DNA of 64,000 bases, from positions 62,001-126,000 of the forward strand of contig JAHREC010000014.1 of the NCBI GenBank assembly GCA_020081605.1. Direction: 5' to 3'. This DNA is from Albifimbria verrucaria (lineage: Eukaryota > Ascomycota > Sordariomycetes > Hypocreales > Stachybotryaceae). A program made the position numbers and the translations under genes. Below the pieces are notes generated by a model that worked only from the letters and a program-made list of their open reading frames with translations, was not told the origin of the DNA and made no database searches. Of the stretch, positions 33,500 to 45,799 are shown in pieces (positions within the stretch are counted from its first letter, which is position 1; each line of letters starts with the position of its first letter).

Positions 33500-34900
33500 A
33501 ACTACTCGGCGTGACTCAGAGTAAATCCCCATTATCAGCAATGCCCCATGGTGTCGCCTTGCGATCATCAGAACAAATCAAGCAGAGGCAGTAGCGAAAA
33601 GCAAGACAACGACAAATAGTCACAGGCAAGTGCTAGCCCTGGGCCTCAGCATTTATTTGGAGTCGGCGCTGCCCTGGATATCGTGCATCTATTTACTACC
33701 CCAAGCCTTACTTCCTTGTTTCTTGACCGGGGATCATGTATCAACATAATGCGCATAGTTCTGGGGGTTTGCTGCTCTAAACAGGTGGCCTGTCCTCTCA
33801 TGCCATTTGCCTTCCTTCATTGCCCGGTCACCTTGCTGAATGCTCCAGACCTAGCGCTGGAATCAAATGAGTTATTAACTAGCCTTAGGGATTGTTTTAT
33901 CGTTGGGCTATTTGAGGCAAAGGCTCTATGTCAAGTCCAGCTATCGTGTCGTGGACATATTGCAGAGTTCGAGTCTCGCATTCTCTCCTACTACATATCT
34001 CGCCAATCCATACAGCAATATAAGGATCCCTGACTTATGAAGCCAAGATAAAGGTGACTTTAAGAGATTTGCTGTTGTTTTCCCACCTACGTCACAGATG
34101 CGAGAAGATGCAGTATAGCATACAGGTTCATGACTTCTCAAGATTGGCTGGAGTATATGTTGGAATATAATGGAATATTCAGGACTGGCCGGTCGGGCGT
34201 CGCTTAGGACAAGAAATTTTGGGAAATCATGTATGAATTCCAGGTTCTCGCGATCACACCAGAATACAAAGCGTATTGAGCGAGTAGACGTGGCTTCGGT
34301 ATTGTCGTGGTACAGAAATCTCAAAGATTCGGTTATAGGCCACTTGAGAGATGGAACATGAATTACAGAATCGTAGCTCTACCCCTGATAATTTAGGATA
34401 AAGGGCGCAATTCTTTTCTTCATTGTGACTCAATAGTGCAGCACTATGTAGCAACATCGGTGTTTACCTACGATCCCTTGTTGGTCTTACCAATCAGGTT
34501 TAACGAATATAACCCGGAATCATTCGCCAAATCAAATCAAGTAGCTATTCCCGCAGAGCTCGCTCCGGGATGTCACTCATGTGCCTTAGATATGCCTTAA
34601 GGAACAAAAGTTTTCAGACGGTATTGGCTGATCAACTTTCCCTCTCCCTCTTATTAATCGCCAATGCATCTAGCAGGACATAGCTCCTATGCTGCTAAAT
34701 GGAAAATCAAAGCCTGCATTGAAAGATTTGGGTTTTGATGAAGTGGTAGTGTGTGGTATTAATTCTCAACGAAACTACCGGCTTTACGAGTCGAATTATC
34801 CTGTAGTTGATCCTTCTCTTGAAAACCAAGTCTCGTTACAGCCTTCTTATGAGACTAGCAAGGGCTATGGCCCATAAGTCATCAGCTACCGCTTTCATAT
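33500..34900. other. Gene-poor stretch
   Basis: Short ORFs only. The one at 34689-34877 (plus, 62 codons, LKDLGFDEVVVCGINSQRNY) has protein-like composition but no recognisable family. Confidence 0.35.
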
Positions 34901-34944
34901 GAACTCAAGGTTGTAATACATCAACTGAGCAATGAGTCACCAAC

Positions 34945-35298
34945 CTAGCAGAAATCGGACTCATCGGTGCATTCAAAATCGCTTGGACGAAAGGGCTTAG
35001 GACAGTTGTTGTTGGGATCAATGCAATGACAAAGCCCATCTGAACCACACTGAGTTCCACTGCAACACCCAAAGTCGCAAGTTTGACCGTCTTTGGAGCA
35101 CTCGGCCCTTCGACTACCACATCCCTCTAGTTCGCATGTCGTGCCGTAATTGCAGCAAAAACCATAACGACAATAATATTCAAAATCCTGGTTACAGGCC
35201 CGAGGCACGAGGGAGGATCTCGTGTTTAGCTTATAATCCATCGTGCCGGCACATGCTAAGCCCACGACAAGGACGATGGAAGTGATGGAAAGTTTCAT
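34945..35298 (-). CDS. Small secreted cysteine-rich protein
   Basis: The Met at 35298 is chosen as the start because it opens a signal peptide (MKLSITSIVLVVGLACAG). Upstream in-frame codons to 35469 overlap the promoter and lack such a signal. The 117-residue product has 16 cysteines after the signal, an even number suited to eight disulfides. They are arranged as CRYGFCCNYGTTC, CSKDGQTCDFGCC and CGSDGLCHC. The pattern suggests two or three small chitin-binding-like or knottin-like modules, but no exact family can be named. The frame is intact. It is a candidate effector or antimicrobial peptide by architecture only. A TATA box lies about 95 bp upstream. Confidence 0.75.
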   Translation of the reverse strand: MKLSITSIVLVVGLACAGTMDYKLNTRSSLVPRACNQDFEYYCRYGFCCNYGTTCELEGCGSRRAECSKDGQTCDFGCCSGTQCGSDGLCHCIDPNNNCPKPFRPSDFECTDESDFC

Positions 35299-35387
35299 CT
35301 TGTCGAATGGTGGTATGTTTGTAAAACTTATGTCAAGAAATTCAGGTTCTGCTGCTGTAACAAAATTCCAGAGCTTAATTGCCTGGG

Positions 35388-35397
35388 ACTTATATAG
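35388..35397 (-). promoter_or_regulatory. TATA box of the cysteine-rich protein gene
   Basis: CTATATAAGT on the minus strand, about 95 bp upstream of the ATG at 35298. Its placement supports the downstream start over the longer frame. Confidence 0.55.
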
Positions 35398-35479
35398 TTT
35401 TTTTGGCGCTGCAGTTTTGATTAATACGTCATTAATCCGATTTAACACATGAGACAGTCCCTCGGCCATCGCATTCGGT

Positions 35480-37015
35480 CCGCATCCTTGGTACGCCGCG
35501 AAATGTATTTTCCTTTGTTGTCTAATTAAGAAATTACTAATATGGTGTTTCTGTGATGATATAGACCTAGATTTGGTTCAGATGACGTTGGTTTATGACT
35601 GAAAACCCGCCGTCGTTACCCCACATTCGAGCCGCGATATGTTTGGGATTACGAATTTCAAAACAATATACGAGACATATCATCATATACGCTCTTAGCC
35701 TCGACTGGACGTTCTTTAAGATTAAGAGTTATACAGTACAGGCCCTTACTAAGAATATGGCTATTGTTCTTTAAATCAGGAATAGCCACTTAAGTGAACA
35801 ATCTTATTCCTTCTTATTCAACGTCCCTCAACTAATATTCGAGCTACACCAGTGTCAATGCAGTTGGACAACATCTTGTCCTCAAATGGCGCGCTATCGT
35901 CTTCAGAGTGATAAGACATTCAAACTTGATGTCGAGTCCGTTCTTAGCAATACCAAGAAAACAAAACTATTGTGTTCGCAAAGGCTCCTTTGCCAGCTTT
36001 TTTGACCGTTGGTTAGGAACCAATGGTGGTTGTTCCCAAGCATCTATTCCAGCTGACTTTAATCAGCAGGCCGTGTGACGGAACATGTGAAATCCATAGA
36101 AAATTCATAGCACTATCATCAATTCATTAAGAAATATACACCGCCACCCCTGGACTTAACTTAGCCCAGGAGCAGGTCGTTGCACTAAAGTGAGGTGACT
36201 ATTGCTGAGAAGCTTTGCTAAGAGTATCGTCTCGTCGGCCCTGTACATCCGTTATTTTATTGGTAATCAGCAGAAATGTAATAATTATTCATAAATTGAT
36301 TCATTCTTATATGGGCATAATTTGCGCCCAAAGCTCTCAAAGGTTGGCAGAATCTTACACTATAGCTAGAGTTAGAAGATTGCATAAAAACACATCTGTG
36401 AGACATTGGCGCTCAGCTATAAACTACCTAGCACAATGTCTTAAAACTTTTGATCACATGCCGACGCCACTAATGCTAGATTCTTCCCTTCAGTGGCTAT
36501 AAAACACCATCAATCTTCCCCTCCACCAGAGAGGTCCTCCGACATTCACCAAAGTTTATTGTACAATAGTATCACTATCAACACTAGCATGCACCTTCCT
36601 CAAGGCGTTGGCGGACACTTGTGGGGGACGGTCGCCTGTGATCTTCGAGGTGTTGGCGGAGCCAGTGAGATGCCAACACACTAAATGAGCTAATACGATT
36701 CTATGTACTGGTATATTGTAGACCTATTTATCCTGTGACTTTGGTATACTATATTACTAAATACCAGGTCATTCTATGTACTGGCCTATTTTAGACTAGT
36801 TCATTATTTAGCTTTCGATAGAGTATCACAAAGCATACCTCGGAGCCTTGCAAAGTACTGCAATCCCATGTCGAATTTATTCTTCAGCGCTCGGATCAAG
36901 CCAATCATAACCAGTCACGTATCCGTGGTATCATATTCGGGATAAATACAGTTCATGAAAACCAGTTCACTTGAGCTTGAGCTTCGTATGTGCATATTCT
37001 CTTACACAAGCTATT
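35480..37015. other. Gene-poor stretch
   Basis: AT-rich, with short ORFs only. Two GTTGGCGGA motifs (about 36606 and 36652) lie within a short GC-richer patch. No gene or element was recognised. Confidence 0.35.
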
Positions 37016-37052
37016 GAATCATCTTGGACACCATGCCGTTGATAATAGTTGA

Positions 37053-38740
37053 TCAACTAGTCCTAAGGAAGTGTATTTGTGACGCAGATGTGACCCAGGG
37101 AGGTGCTGTATGTGTTTCGGTAGGGTATCCAGCAGAATTGAACCCTTCAAGGGCGTCAGCGGCGTCAAGATATCTTCCGATGATAGACTCATAACGCCAG
37201 CCATCCTGATCGTTACTATTTTGCCAATGGCTTAGGCCATCGGTTGTCTGCGTGATCAACCAGTCTCTCGCTGCCAACATCTTTGTCTGCATCATGTCCA
37301 GATACCACTCGTCCCATGCGGCAACGACATCGACATTGTTGCCAAGGCTGTTAAATTCTTGCTGATAGGTGTACCATTCCCAGCGGATGGCCCTCAATGT
37401 CGCCTCGCCCCTGTCGAGCGCGGCTTCGTTGTTCAGGTAGCCAATGACACCAAAAATCTAGCAGGTTTGAAGGTTACCGTATTTATCTCTCTCATTAGCC
37501 TTGCCGGTTTTACCAGGGGACAATCGACCAGAAAGCAATCCAGTATGCAATCTTCAGCGCCCATCAAGTCGTGGATGGGATTTAACTTACTCGGCAGAGA
37601 TATGTAAGGAACACGCGCGGGAAATTGGTCATTGTCCACTGAACTGCGTGGTTGATACAGGAGTATCGCCTCTCGAAATCCGAGGATTGTTAGTCTGCCC
37701 GGCCAAATGACTTGTAGCGACAAGAGGTTCGTCAATACGAAACCCATTTATACTGACGACTTTCGTATTATTCAAGTGGGCTTCCAGGAGCATAAAATTC
37801 TCTGTGTACGCCCTTGTGCCCAAGTGTGCATGATTCGATTTCCCGGGAGAGTTTCCATCTGCGCCCTTGGAACTGTGTGTGCGTGTTGTCAGAAGGGCCG
37901 GTTGATTTGTGTCCAAGAAGGCGCTGAAGAATCTAGGGGGACCTGATTAGCGTTTCTGAGGACATTCCCCGAAGGAAGTATCCGGGCAATAACGTCGGCT
38001 GTGAACTTGGCAAAGATGTTCTCCTCCACCCAATGGTCAACTAGAAAGTTTAGATTTCTCCGTCAGTCGTCGTGTTTGAACGCATAACTTCGTGGTCAAA
38101 GACGTGGTAGAATAATGATACGGAATTCCTCTCTAGAAGAAGGAAGAGCCCACAGGGGCCATACCTTGCGCAAAGTCCAATGCATCGATACCAAGGTCGT
38201 GAGAGTTGGTATAGCTCGCTATGTCGCTGTATGTGTAGCTTCTCAGGTACAGGCTGGTACAGTCCAGGGCATAGATATTCTGCCAGATAGGGTTTGAAAG
38301 GGGAAAATCCGAAAGTCCGGGCCACTAGCGATTTTGTGAGTAGATTTATTCCAGTCACTTGTAGTGAGATTGACTTGATCCACATACCGCAATAGCAACG
38401 TAATTGCCTGTATATTGTTGTCCGTCCCTTTGTCCTGTCCAGGAGTAAGGATCGGCTCGAGGTTGTATCGCCGACTCGTGGTCACGCCGTCTGGGATTTC
38501 CCAAAGGTTTTTTGCTTTCCAGATTGGGGCAAACTTCATTCTTGGAGCAGCATGCCGAGCCGCAGCATGCACATGTGATCTCGTCTTCGGTCGGGCGCTC
38601 CAAAACCCATGAATGTACCATGCCGTTGATATCTTTCATTGTGCAGGCTAGATACTCGCTCAACCTGTGCACGTTCACTGTGCTTTGAAGCTCCTGTCCC
38701 TGTGGGATCACTGGAGCCAGTCCAAATAATCCGCATATGA
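37053..38740 (-). pseudogene. Chitinase-like (class V subgroup C type) C-terminal part, tentative
   Basis: The 3' part (about 37440-37053) reads GVIGYLNNEAALDRGEATLR, AIRWEWYTYQQEF, AAWDEWYLDMMQTKMLAARD and WL. It resembles the helical C-terminal tail of killer-toxin-like fungal chitinases (Y-L-N-x4-V, then W-D-E-W). Upstream frames contain LPSKLNPIHDLMGAEDC (37.6 kb), RYNLEPILTPGQDKG (38.45 kb) and CACCGSACCSKNEVCP (38.57 kb). They may be further exons of the same gene, since they are collinear and free of stops, but this is not proven. The GH18 catalytic DxxDxDxE motif was not found, so any chitinase activity is lost or encoded elsewhere. The C-terminal tail is the only part I would defend. 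Confidence 0.4.
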
Positions 38741-38759
38741 GAGTGAGTCGAACAAGGTC

Positions 38760-41700
38760 GGCACCTTGCGGTTCCAGTCTAGATAATGTTATTGTCGACT
38801 AAAATATCTTTCTGCAAAAACAAATAGTATATCAAGTTGCCCATGTTGACTCGTATGTTGGTATAGTTACACCCTGTTAGATCTAAATCAAAATTAATTG
38901 CTGATACCAACGAGTTTCACTGGTAGATCCGGAATTGACCTTTGCGTAGGATTTCATTGTTGCTGGTGGTCAACTCATTCGCTGTACAGTATGAATGACC
39001 GATGGTAGTTGAGCATTCCTTACTCAGAGAGGGATTCTGCAAGGAGCGGTTCAATTAGCAATTGATGAGATCCGGCGGTTAAATTGATGGAGAACGGAAA
39101 TCACATAACTACAGAACTTCGCCAGGGAACTGAGCTCCTCTTGGCTAGGAGCTTACCATCGTCTCCGGGCTGTGCAACTATCCATGACAGGCAATCTAAG
39201 ACGGTATCTTTTGGGGCCGTATTGGGAGGCTGAGTGCTGAGGAGAATCCAGGCGCTGCCAGAAAGCTGGTAACGAGCACCAGAAAAGAAAGCAACATGCC
39301 GAACAATGAAACACCGTAATTGTCTCTTTGAATGAGGAGACAGAGGCGGAAGTCGAGTTTGCTGTCTGATCTGTTACTGCAACAGTTTGCCACTGTTAAA
39401 AAGGCCTCCTTCGCTTCACTCTTTCTTTTTGAGATTGGGACGTCTTACTCAATACTTCAACAACAAGCGACAGGGCTCAAGAGTAGCAACTCGTGGGTCC
39501 TTCAATAAAAGAATTCGCCCTACAATGCAGCGGGCAAGAGGTCCGTGTATGCTAGCAAGCCAATTTAACCAACAAAATCACTCAGTGAAACCCAGCTAGA
39601 CTGGACTGCGTTACATGTTCCCAAACAGTTTGTTTAACGGCTGAGAATAGTTGGTATAATACTTTTATACCCGCAATCGGGTCGTCCTAAGGTCCACTCC
39701 GAAGCTCTAATTCTAGGTCCAAAACGTCTGTGATCGCATAGGAGGACTTTTGACTGTGGATTGATGATTAAGAAGGAACATCCACACGGTATTTAGCGCA
39801 AGAAGTGGATGGCCATCACGGATCAAAACTCGGACTCGACCCGGTCTTCTTGAGAGTAAGCGCTAAGTTCGGAAGTTCGGATATCGATGGCCTTAGGTTC
39901 CTGTAATTTGAAGCTAGAGAGGAAGTTCTTATTTCAAGAAGCGAGATAGTAACCTTGGCACTTGTTTTGCTCCCAACCTGCTGAGCTGCTCATGATAGCT
40001 ACCCAGTACACGGATTGGTTCTCGTATTATGAATCAATTTAGAGGGACGCACCATTGCCTAAGATGCGAAAATACATATTCCAGAATATCCAAGTCAAGT
40101 ACTGCTCTGTGGCAAGCAAATAAGACTATAGGTCTAGTTAGTAATTGCAATGATAGGCGACGGCAAACATGCAGACAAGCAAGTCTATTTCCCGCCAATA
40201 GGTTAAGTTCCTTGTTAGCGTCGGTAAACATAACTTCCTGCTGGTACTCGGTATCACTAACCACCATGCAAGGCTTTCCCTTGCTAGGCAACTCAGCGTC
40301 TTCTGCATGAGCTTTAGTCAGCGAACATGAACAACGAAGTGAAGCCAAGAGGACACTATTGTAAATCTCTACCGATGGAACCGAAGCAGAACAGCACTAG
40401 TATCCTCGGAGACTGAAGTCTCTCATGGAGTATATCGACTCCATCCCCTGGCCGATATTGAGCGAGGCGCAAGGGTCCTCCAACGGCTTTCTCGGCAGAA
40501 TCGGCTAGATTGCTTGTCATACTGTCTGTAATATTGAGTGCACGTGTGAAATAAGCTATCGTCTTTAATTACTACTAATGATCCTGACCTGTCGATTCTA
40601 TATCGTCGATAGTTGTCCACTCATAGGGTCAGCTTCTCTCGACTAGCACCTTCCAACCACCATCCCATCTATCCTTTTATCTTCTTATGAGACAGCTGCC
40701 TGAAGCTGCGGCATTTTCTGTCCAAATGTGATGTCTTGACGGGTAACTGCTGGGGTGACTAAACTCGTGGCTGCGGCCTCTTCATCCAAGGCGGCGACGG
40801 GAACTGTTCCATCAATGGCAACGAATTGTGGTGGGTGTATCAAAATATCCGCAAAATTGGTGATTTTAAGAAGTGCGGGACATACCACAGACCGGATGGA
40901 TGCAGAGTCACCATTAATTATGTATATGCCTGTGATAACCACTCATAGAAGCATGAAAAACAAAACGACAAGATGCAGGCATTATCTGACGAATCACATA
41001 TAGATTGGGGTTCTATAGCCTGCTGTTTTTATTATAACTGTGTCTCTCGATGAAAAAGTATGAAGACTGGTTAACCCTAGGGTCGGTTTCGAAAGTCTTG
41101 TGTACTCAATCGAGGCTTTGTTTTACTGACGATATATAACTAATAGATATTAGGTGGTTTCAAATAAATGCAGCGCTGTGGGTGCAGTTAAGATTAATTT
41201 AAAGACCAAGTACCTGTATTTTGGTTCGTTACATAGTGTGGCTCGCCATACAGTAATGAATGTTAGTGAAAGTGGTAGTGATGTTGGAAGTTTCAGTGAA
41301 TCTTAGCTACTGAAGGGATAATAGGTTCCACACTCTCGACAGTGTAAACATGTAAGCCTCTCCCAAACCTTTAGCAAGAGCAGATCCACAGCTCATGCCC
41401 AGTCTCTGTGAGTAAGCGCTCTCTTGATTTATAACGCTTCTCTTTTATCCCAAAATCTATGCAAAAACGTCGCAACGTTATCATCTGCATAATTCGAGGT
41501 AGCTCGCTCGTCTTGATTGCAGGTAGGCATCGTGCTTTTCGATCAAGTGGATTGTCTTATTAATATATTGACGCTGAAATCGGTCAAAGAAACAAGGTTC
41601 CAGTACTCGGTAGCAAATATAACACTCATAGTTTCCGGGCCTGTCTTGATTGATGATGGGTTTGTTTTATACGCCGTTGATCTTCATTTGTATGACTGAA

Positions 41701-42285
41701 GGTCTCAGGAATGCCAAGTGGCTGGGTGATGTGCTGTGCCCCTTAGGGGCTCCATGATCAATAAGCCGCTCCTTGTCGCCTATCCCAACGGTAATGAAGG
41801 CCTCGCTTCTTTGAAGCGGGCCGCATGCTATGACAAATCAGTGGCTTGTGGTGGCAATCACAAGTTATCCCGGATTAGCTTATCCATTACCGCTACTGGT
41901 TGAGGCGGGCAGCGCTACCAATGATGCCTCATGCCCATTGGTTGGCGTTGCGGTACTAGTCCTGTTGTCAACGGGTACTGCGTGAATAACGCTGTTCTCA
42001 TTCACCATGACACCTTCCGCTATTTTGGTTTCATACTTGATAAATAATCTATACGCATAAGACTGCTTGTTTGGATAAGAAACGTCTGTGGAAGTTTATC
42101 TTGAGTGTCCTTAAAGAGGACATCTTCACCTTTTTCACCCATGTATGCAAGAGAATTGCGTGAGAAAGGATGTCGCTGTCCAGATCCTCGGTTTGGGCTA
42201 GTCGGCCATCATCTCCAAAGTAGAGGAGTCGCATGATTGATTTCTAAGGGTTTTATGCTATAATTCCTGCATGATAAAGCTCTGT
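38760..42285. other. Gene-poor stretch
   Basis: 3.5 kb with many short ORFs and no recognised domain. The largest are 40034-40348 and 40685-40942 on the minus strand (104 and 85 codons). A short palindrome GCCCCTTAGGGGC lies at about 41738. No RNA gene or element could be supported. Confidence 0.35.
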
Positions 42286-42288
42286 GCT

Positions 42289-43410
42289 TTAGATAAGGCT
42301 TGTCGTCTCCCAACCATCACCATCATTCGATGGTTCATCGAGAAACCCATATACATAGCAGCTACCTACCAGCTCTATGCATCCCTCGGTCGTGACGGAT
42401 CGTAGGATAAAAGCGCTGTCCTGGTCAATTATATACGAGACAACATCTCCTGCAGTCGGTCCCATATGTACCATACCAATCTGCCCTAAGTCATGACACA
42501 AAACCTTTGCGGGACGCCATAGCGCCCAAACAAAAAAGAACTGATGCACTGGGGTCCAGCCACCAATTCGCACTTTTCGATGGTCAGACCCAGCTCCTCT
42601 GCGGCACCTTCATAGTCAAACTCAATATTTGCATTTGTGTTGTTGTATGACGGTCGACAAAGCATTTCCACGAGGCGCATCACCAAATCTGCATCTTTCA
42701 AGGCTTAATCCCCGGCCTCCATTCTGATCCAGAAGTTGAGGATCGTTGCAAATGAGCGTGCGGAAGATTGTTTCTTTTCTCCAGTGTATCGGTGCTGGAC
42801 CAAGGACATTGACCGCGCAAGGGATAGAGCTTCATCATACCAGTCTAGAAATTTCAACATGAATTCTACACTAGCTTGAGCAGGCGTAATCTCTGGTTGG
42901 CCATCCAAGGGTGTTATTGGCTCATCATGTTGGTGCAACCATTTAACAAAATTATCTCCAGAGAAAAGTACGGTACTTGAGTTTGAACGACGCTGACTGT
43001 ATCAACTGTTCGATGGTGGATTTGCAAAACATTCCAATTAGTGTCTTGTCTGTGCAGCTCCTGTGAGGCGTCTCATGCGCTCGTACCTTAAAGAGCCTCT
43101 GGAACCTAAAGTATGGGCCATGGTAAGATTGACTCATATCGGGAACCCAGGAAGAAAGATTTTTGATACTCCTCACATGGTTAGAGTCTGCAAGCTGCAA
43201 TACAGGAAGTACCTCATTTCTCCCATACAGGAGTTTTGCCATCGCAGCAAAGAGCTGTTCTACCGGTCGTTCATATGTTGTAATCAGCAAGAGTTCGGAC
43301 GATTCGTCAACCATATCAAGGAAGCCATATACGTTGCCATGAGGAATTGTTGCTGTAAAATCACGAAGACGTGCCAATGCTTCTATAAGAGACAACACGA
43401 TATTGAGCAA
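42289..43410 (-). pseudogene. HET-domain (heterokaryon incompatibility) protein, C-terminal half
   Basis: Fungal HET proteins trigger cell death on contact between incompatible strains. The part after the HET core is present. It reads FTATIPHGNVYGFLDMVDES, YERPVEQLFAAMAKLLYGRN and LSSWVPDMSQ (43410-42952), then a middle helical region (42938-42705 and 42701-42486). The last segment, IGMVHMGPTAGDVVSYI, FILRSVT and LVGSCYVYGFLDE (42480-42300), is the characteristic HET C-terminal motif. The N-terminal HET domain itself (Y-x-A-L-S-Y-x-W-G) is missing: the next gene begins directly upstream. Several frame changes separate the blocks. Confidence 0.75.
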
Positions 43411-43439
43411 GACTTGGTACGAATATTAACAAGGATGTG

Positions 43440-44531
43440 ACCAGTGCAAACCCTAGAACCCAGAGTAAGTTGGGCCATAAAAGCCTCATCATTGTCAGTA
43501 CAATTGCAACCACTAACCAGACAACAAAAGGAGGAACAGATTCCATGGTCAGCCTTAGGTTTCTTTCGTCTGGTTCTTGGAACGTGAAGTATTGTTGAAC
43601 AGGAAGCTTCAATGTCCTAAGAGTCTCTACCAGTACGCATAAATGGAGTGAGCTCGCTGAAGGTATGATGTTGGAACGGAAGTAGCATGGTGGAGCTGAT
43701 GGCCGGGACCGCTGGAGCATGTTTGACCACGGATGTGGCGGGATGATCTAATCCTCTTCGATGAGGACGACGCATATGGGAAACCATTGGGATTGGCGGC
43801 AAATTCCCTGAGAATAGTCTCAAGCTCTCTTTTCCTCTTTTGTCAAGCCCGTGAACTTTAACTTCAAATAGCATATCTTTACATAGTAGCATATCTTTAC
43901 ATAGTGTGTCAGCTCTTGTGGACTTGTAGCACTTCAGTTCCTCCTTCTTAATTGTGAGGTCATCAATGACATCACGGTCGCAATTTTCGCTACTGCCATG
44001 TAGCAAACCCGAATGTAGAGGGCTGAGGCCATATTCCTTATACGAATATGGGATTCCGGAATCAAATGAGACAGCTCCGACAAATGGAAAATCAAACAGA
44101 CCGCTTATCAGTGCTTCGTCCGATGCAGCGTGGTGCCTTTCAACAGCACTTATGTCCCCATCATTATCCTCACGGCATTGCTTGAAAGAGCACCATAATG
44201 AAGTGCAGCTGTAATCTTGGCTTAGACTATGAGTCGGAAGGAGCGATAGTAAGTATAGGCATGAGTCCAGAATTTGAAGGTGAGCCGGAATAAAAGTACA
44301 AATTTGGATCAGTGGCCGCTTTTTTACGAGTTCGGTGCTTACTCTTAACATGCCTGGATTAAACCAACATTTCGTAGGTAGATGCGGCTTACGAATATGA
44401 TGGACGTATATGAGACGCTTGAGGTGGTTTAGCGAAGCAGTGTAGACTACCGACGGAGTAGCACCAATCGAACTGAAAGAGCGAAGACGAAGCTCGCCTG
44501 TGGAATCCTCGAACGGATGAAAGAGCGACAA
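43440..44531 (-). CDS. Hypothetical membrane-anchored protein
   Basis: Family unknown. An unbroken 304-codon frame starts at 44531 (MSLFHPFEDSTGELRLRSFS) and ends at 43617. An overlapping frame continues from about 43700 with VQQYFTFQEPDERNLRL and two hydrophobic helices (SVPPFVVWLVVAIVLTMMRL and LLWVLGFALVTSLLIFV). One shift or short intron near 43650-43700 would join them into a soluble domain with a C-terminal membrane hairpin. Residues LCKDML are duplicated exactly through an 18-bp tandem repeat near 43865-43900. The ORF lies directly before the HET remnant on the same strand; partnership is possible but unproven. Confidence 0.45.
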
Positions 44532-44539
44532 ACGGTGGA

Positions 44540-45025
44540 ATGATATAACAGACTGTGTAACCTTAAGTAAAATGGCATGCAGTCAGATCTAAATCACCTC
44601 CTGAAAGAACAGCACACGGGTAGGGCTGTGCTCGCCATGAAGCATATCAGGAAGCAGAAAATCCGACCAGTCAAGCAATCTTTGATACTTGCTTTCTGTA
44701 TACGAAAGGTGCAGTCGTTTATTCAACGGTGTTTTTTCATCCAAGGTGTAACTTAGATTATATTGATCTCCCGTATGATGACCCAGAGCTTGCTTAACGT
44801 TCGAAACGTCCGTCCCATATAGTGGGCAAGTTGATGGGCCAGCCATGCGAGTGGAGGTGCATGCTCGGTCTGCCTATCGTGATGTCAAGTAATGGGAAGT
44901 AGAGGCGGTGACATGATCGGCCCGCCTGGGTAATACGCACTCCGATAACTGGGAATATAAATGACATGTTTATATATGGATTGCTGTCACTGAAGTCAAC
45001 CACCCCGGCTCTTCCCAGAGCCCTC
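44540..45025. other. Intergenic, no gene seen
   Basis: Two short overlapping minus-strand ORFs (44589-44846 and 44794-45003) lack recognisable features. Confidence 0.35.
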
Positions 45026-45029
45026 TCCT

Positions 45030-45720
45030 AGAAGCTACATGTTGACACTGCGCCCGCTTCTCAACACTCCATACCTGTTGTTCACTTCATGCCATTCCGT
45101 CTCATTTTTGACACACCAGCCACTGGTTGACACTCCGTACAGCCTTCCACTTCTGGCGCCGTGTCTGTTTCTAGATGTCTTGTCTGCTTTTGGATGTCGT
45201 CCACTTCTGGACGAGCTGTTCTAGTCACTTGTAGCTTGTCCGATTCTGGTCTCACCACTTCTGGACGTGTTGTCCGATTTTCGAAGTCTCCACGATTTGA
45301 TGACAACTCTCGCGTGTTAATACCTCATCCACTTTTGGACATCTCATCAACTTCTGGCCCTTCCACTTCGGATGTCCGCTACTGGACACCTCTTCCACTT
45401 CTGGCTCTTCGATTTGTAAACGTCCACTTTAGGACGTCTCGATGACTCCTAGCCCTTCCGCTTACATCTTGCTCACTTGTTGATGCTCGAGCCACGTAAA
45501 CCCTGCCCGATTGCTGCTCGTATACCTCTTGGCTTCTCGTCCACCTCTGGCTCTTCGAATTCAGACGTACCCCGATAACTCGTCCACTTATCACAGTAGC
45601 TTCCAGACACCGCGTCTGCCTGTTGACTGTCCGTCCACTTCTGAGCATTCACACCTGGGCGTTCACTTCTGCACATCTCACCCCTTTTAAGGCATCTCAT
45701 CCTTTACCGGTACCAAACTA
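45030..45720. repeat. Degenerate minisatellite with CCACTTCTGGAC core
   Basis: About 20 imperfect copies of a 20-25-bp unit with core CCACTTCTGGACGTC are spread over 690 bp (for example near 45146, 45201, 45255, 45311, 45398 and 45640), with an outlier near 45778. GTCC and GGAC at the core ends are complementary. Both strands stay open in several frames, with recurring RPEVD-like text on the minus strand. Copies have diverged, so the array is old. Confidence 0.8.
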
Positions 45721-45799
45721 GCCCTCTCTAACCAATCAACTTTTTCAGATCACCACTTGACTAGGGGCTGTGTGTTATCCACTTCTGGACTTTATATTG

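Noticed and set aside
45082..45700. Minus-strand ORFs rich in RPEVD
   Set aside because: Explained by the minisatellite being open in several frames; no start context or domain.
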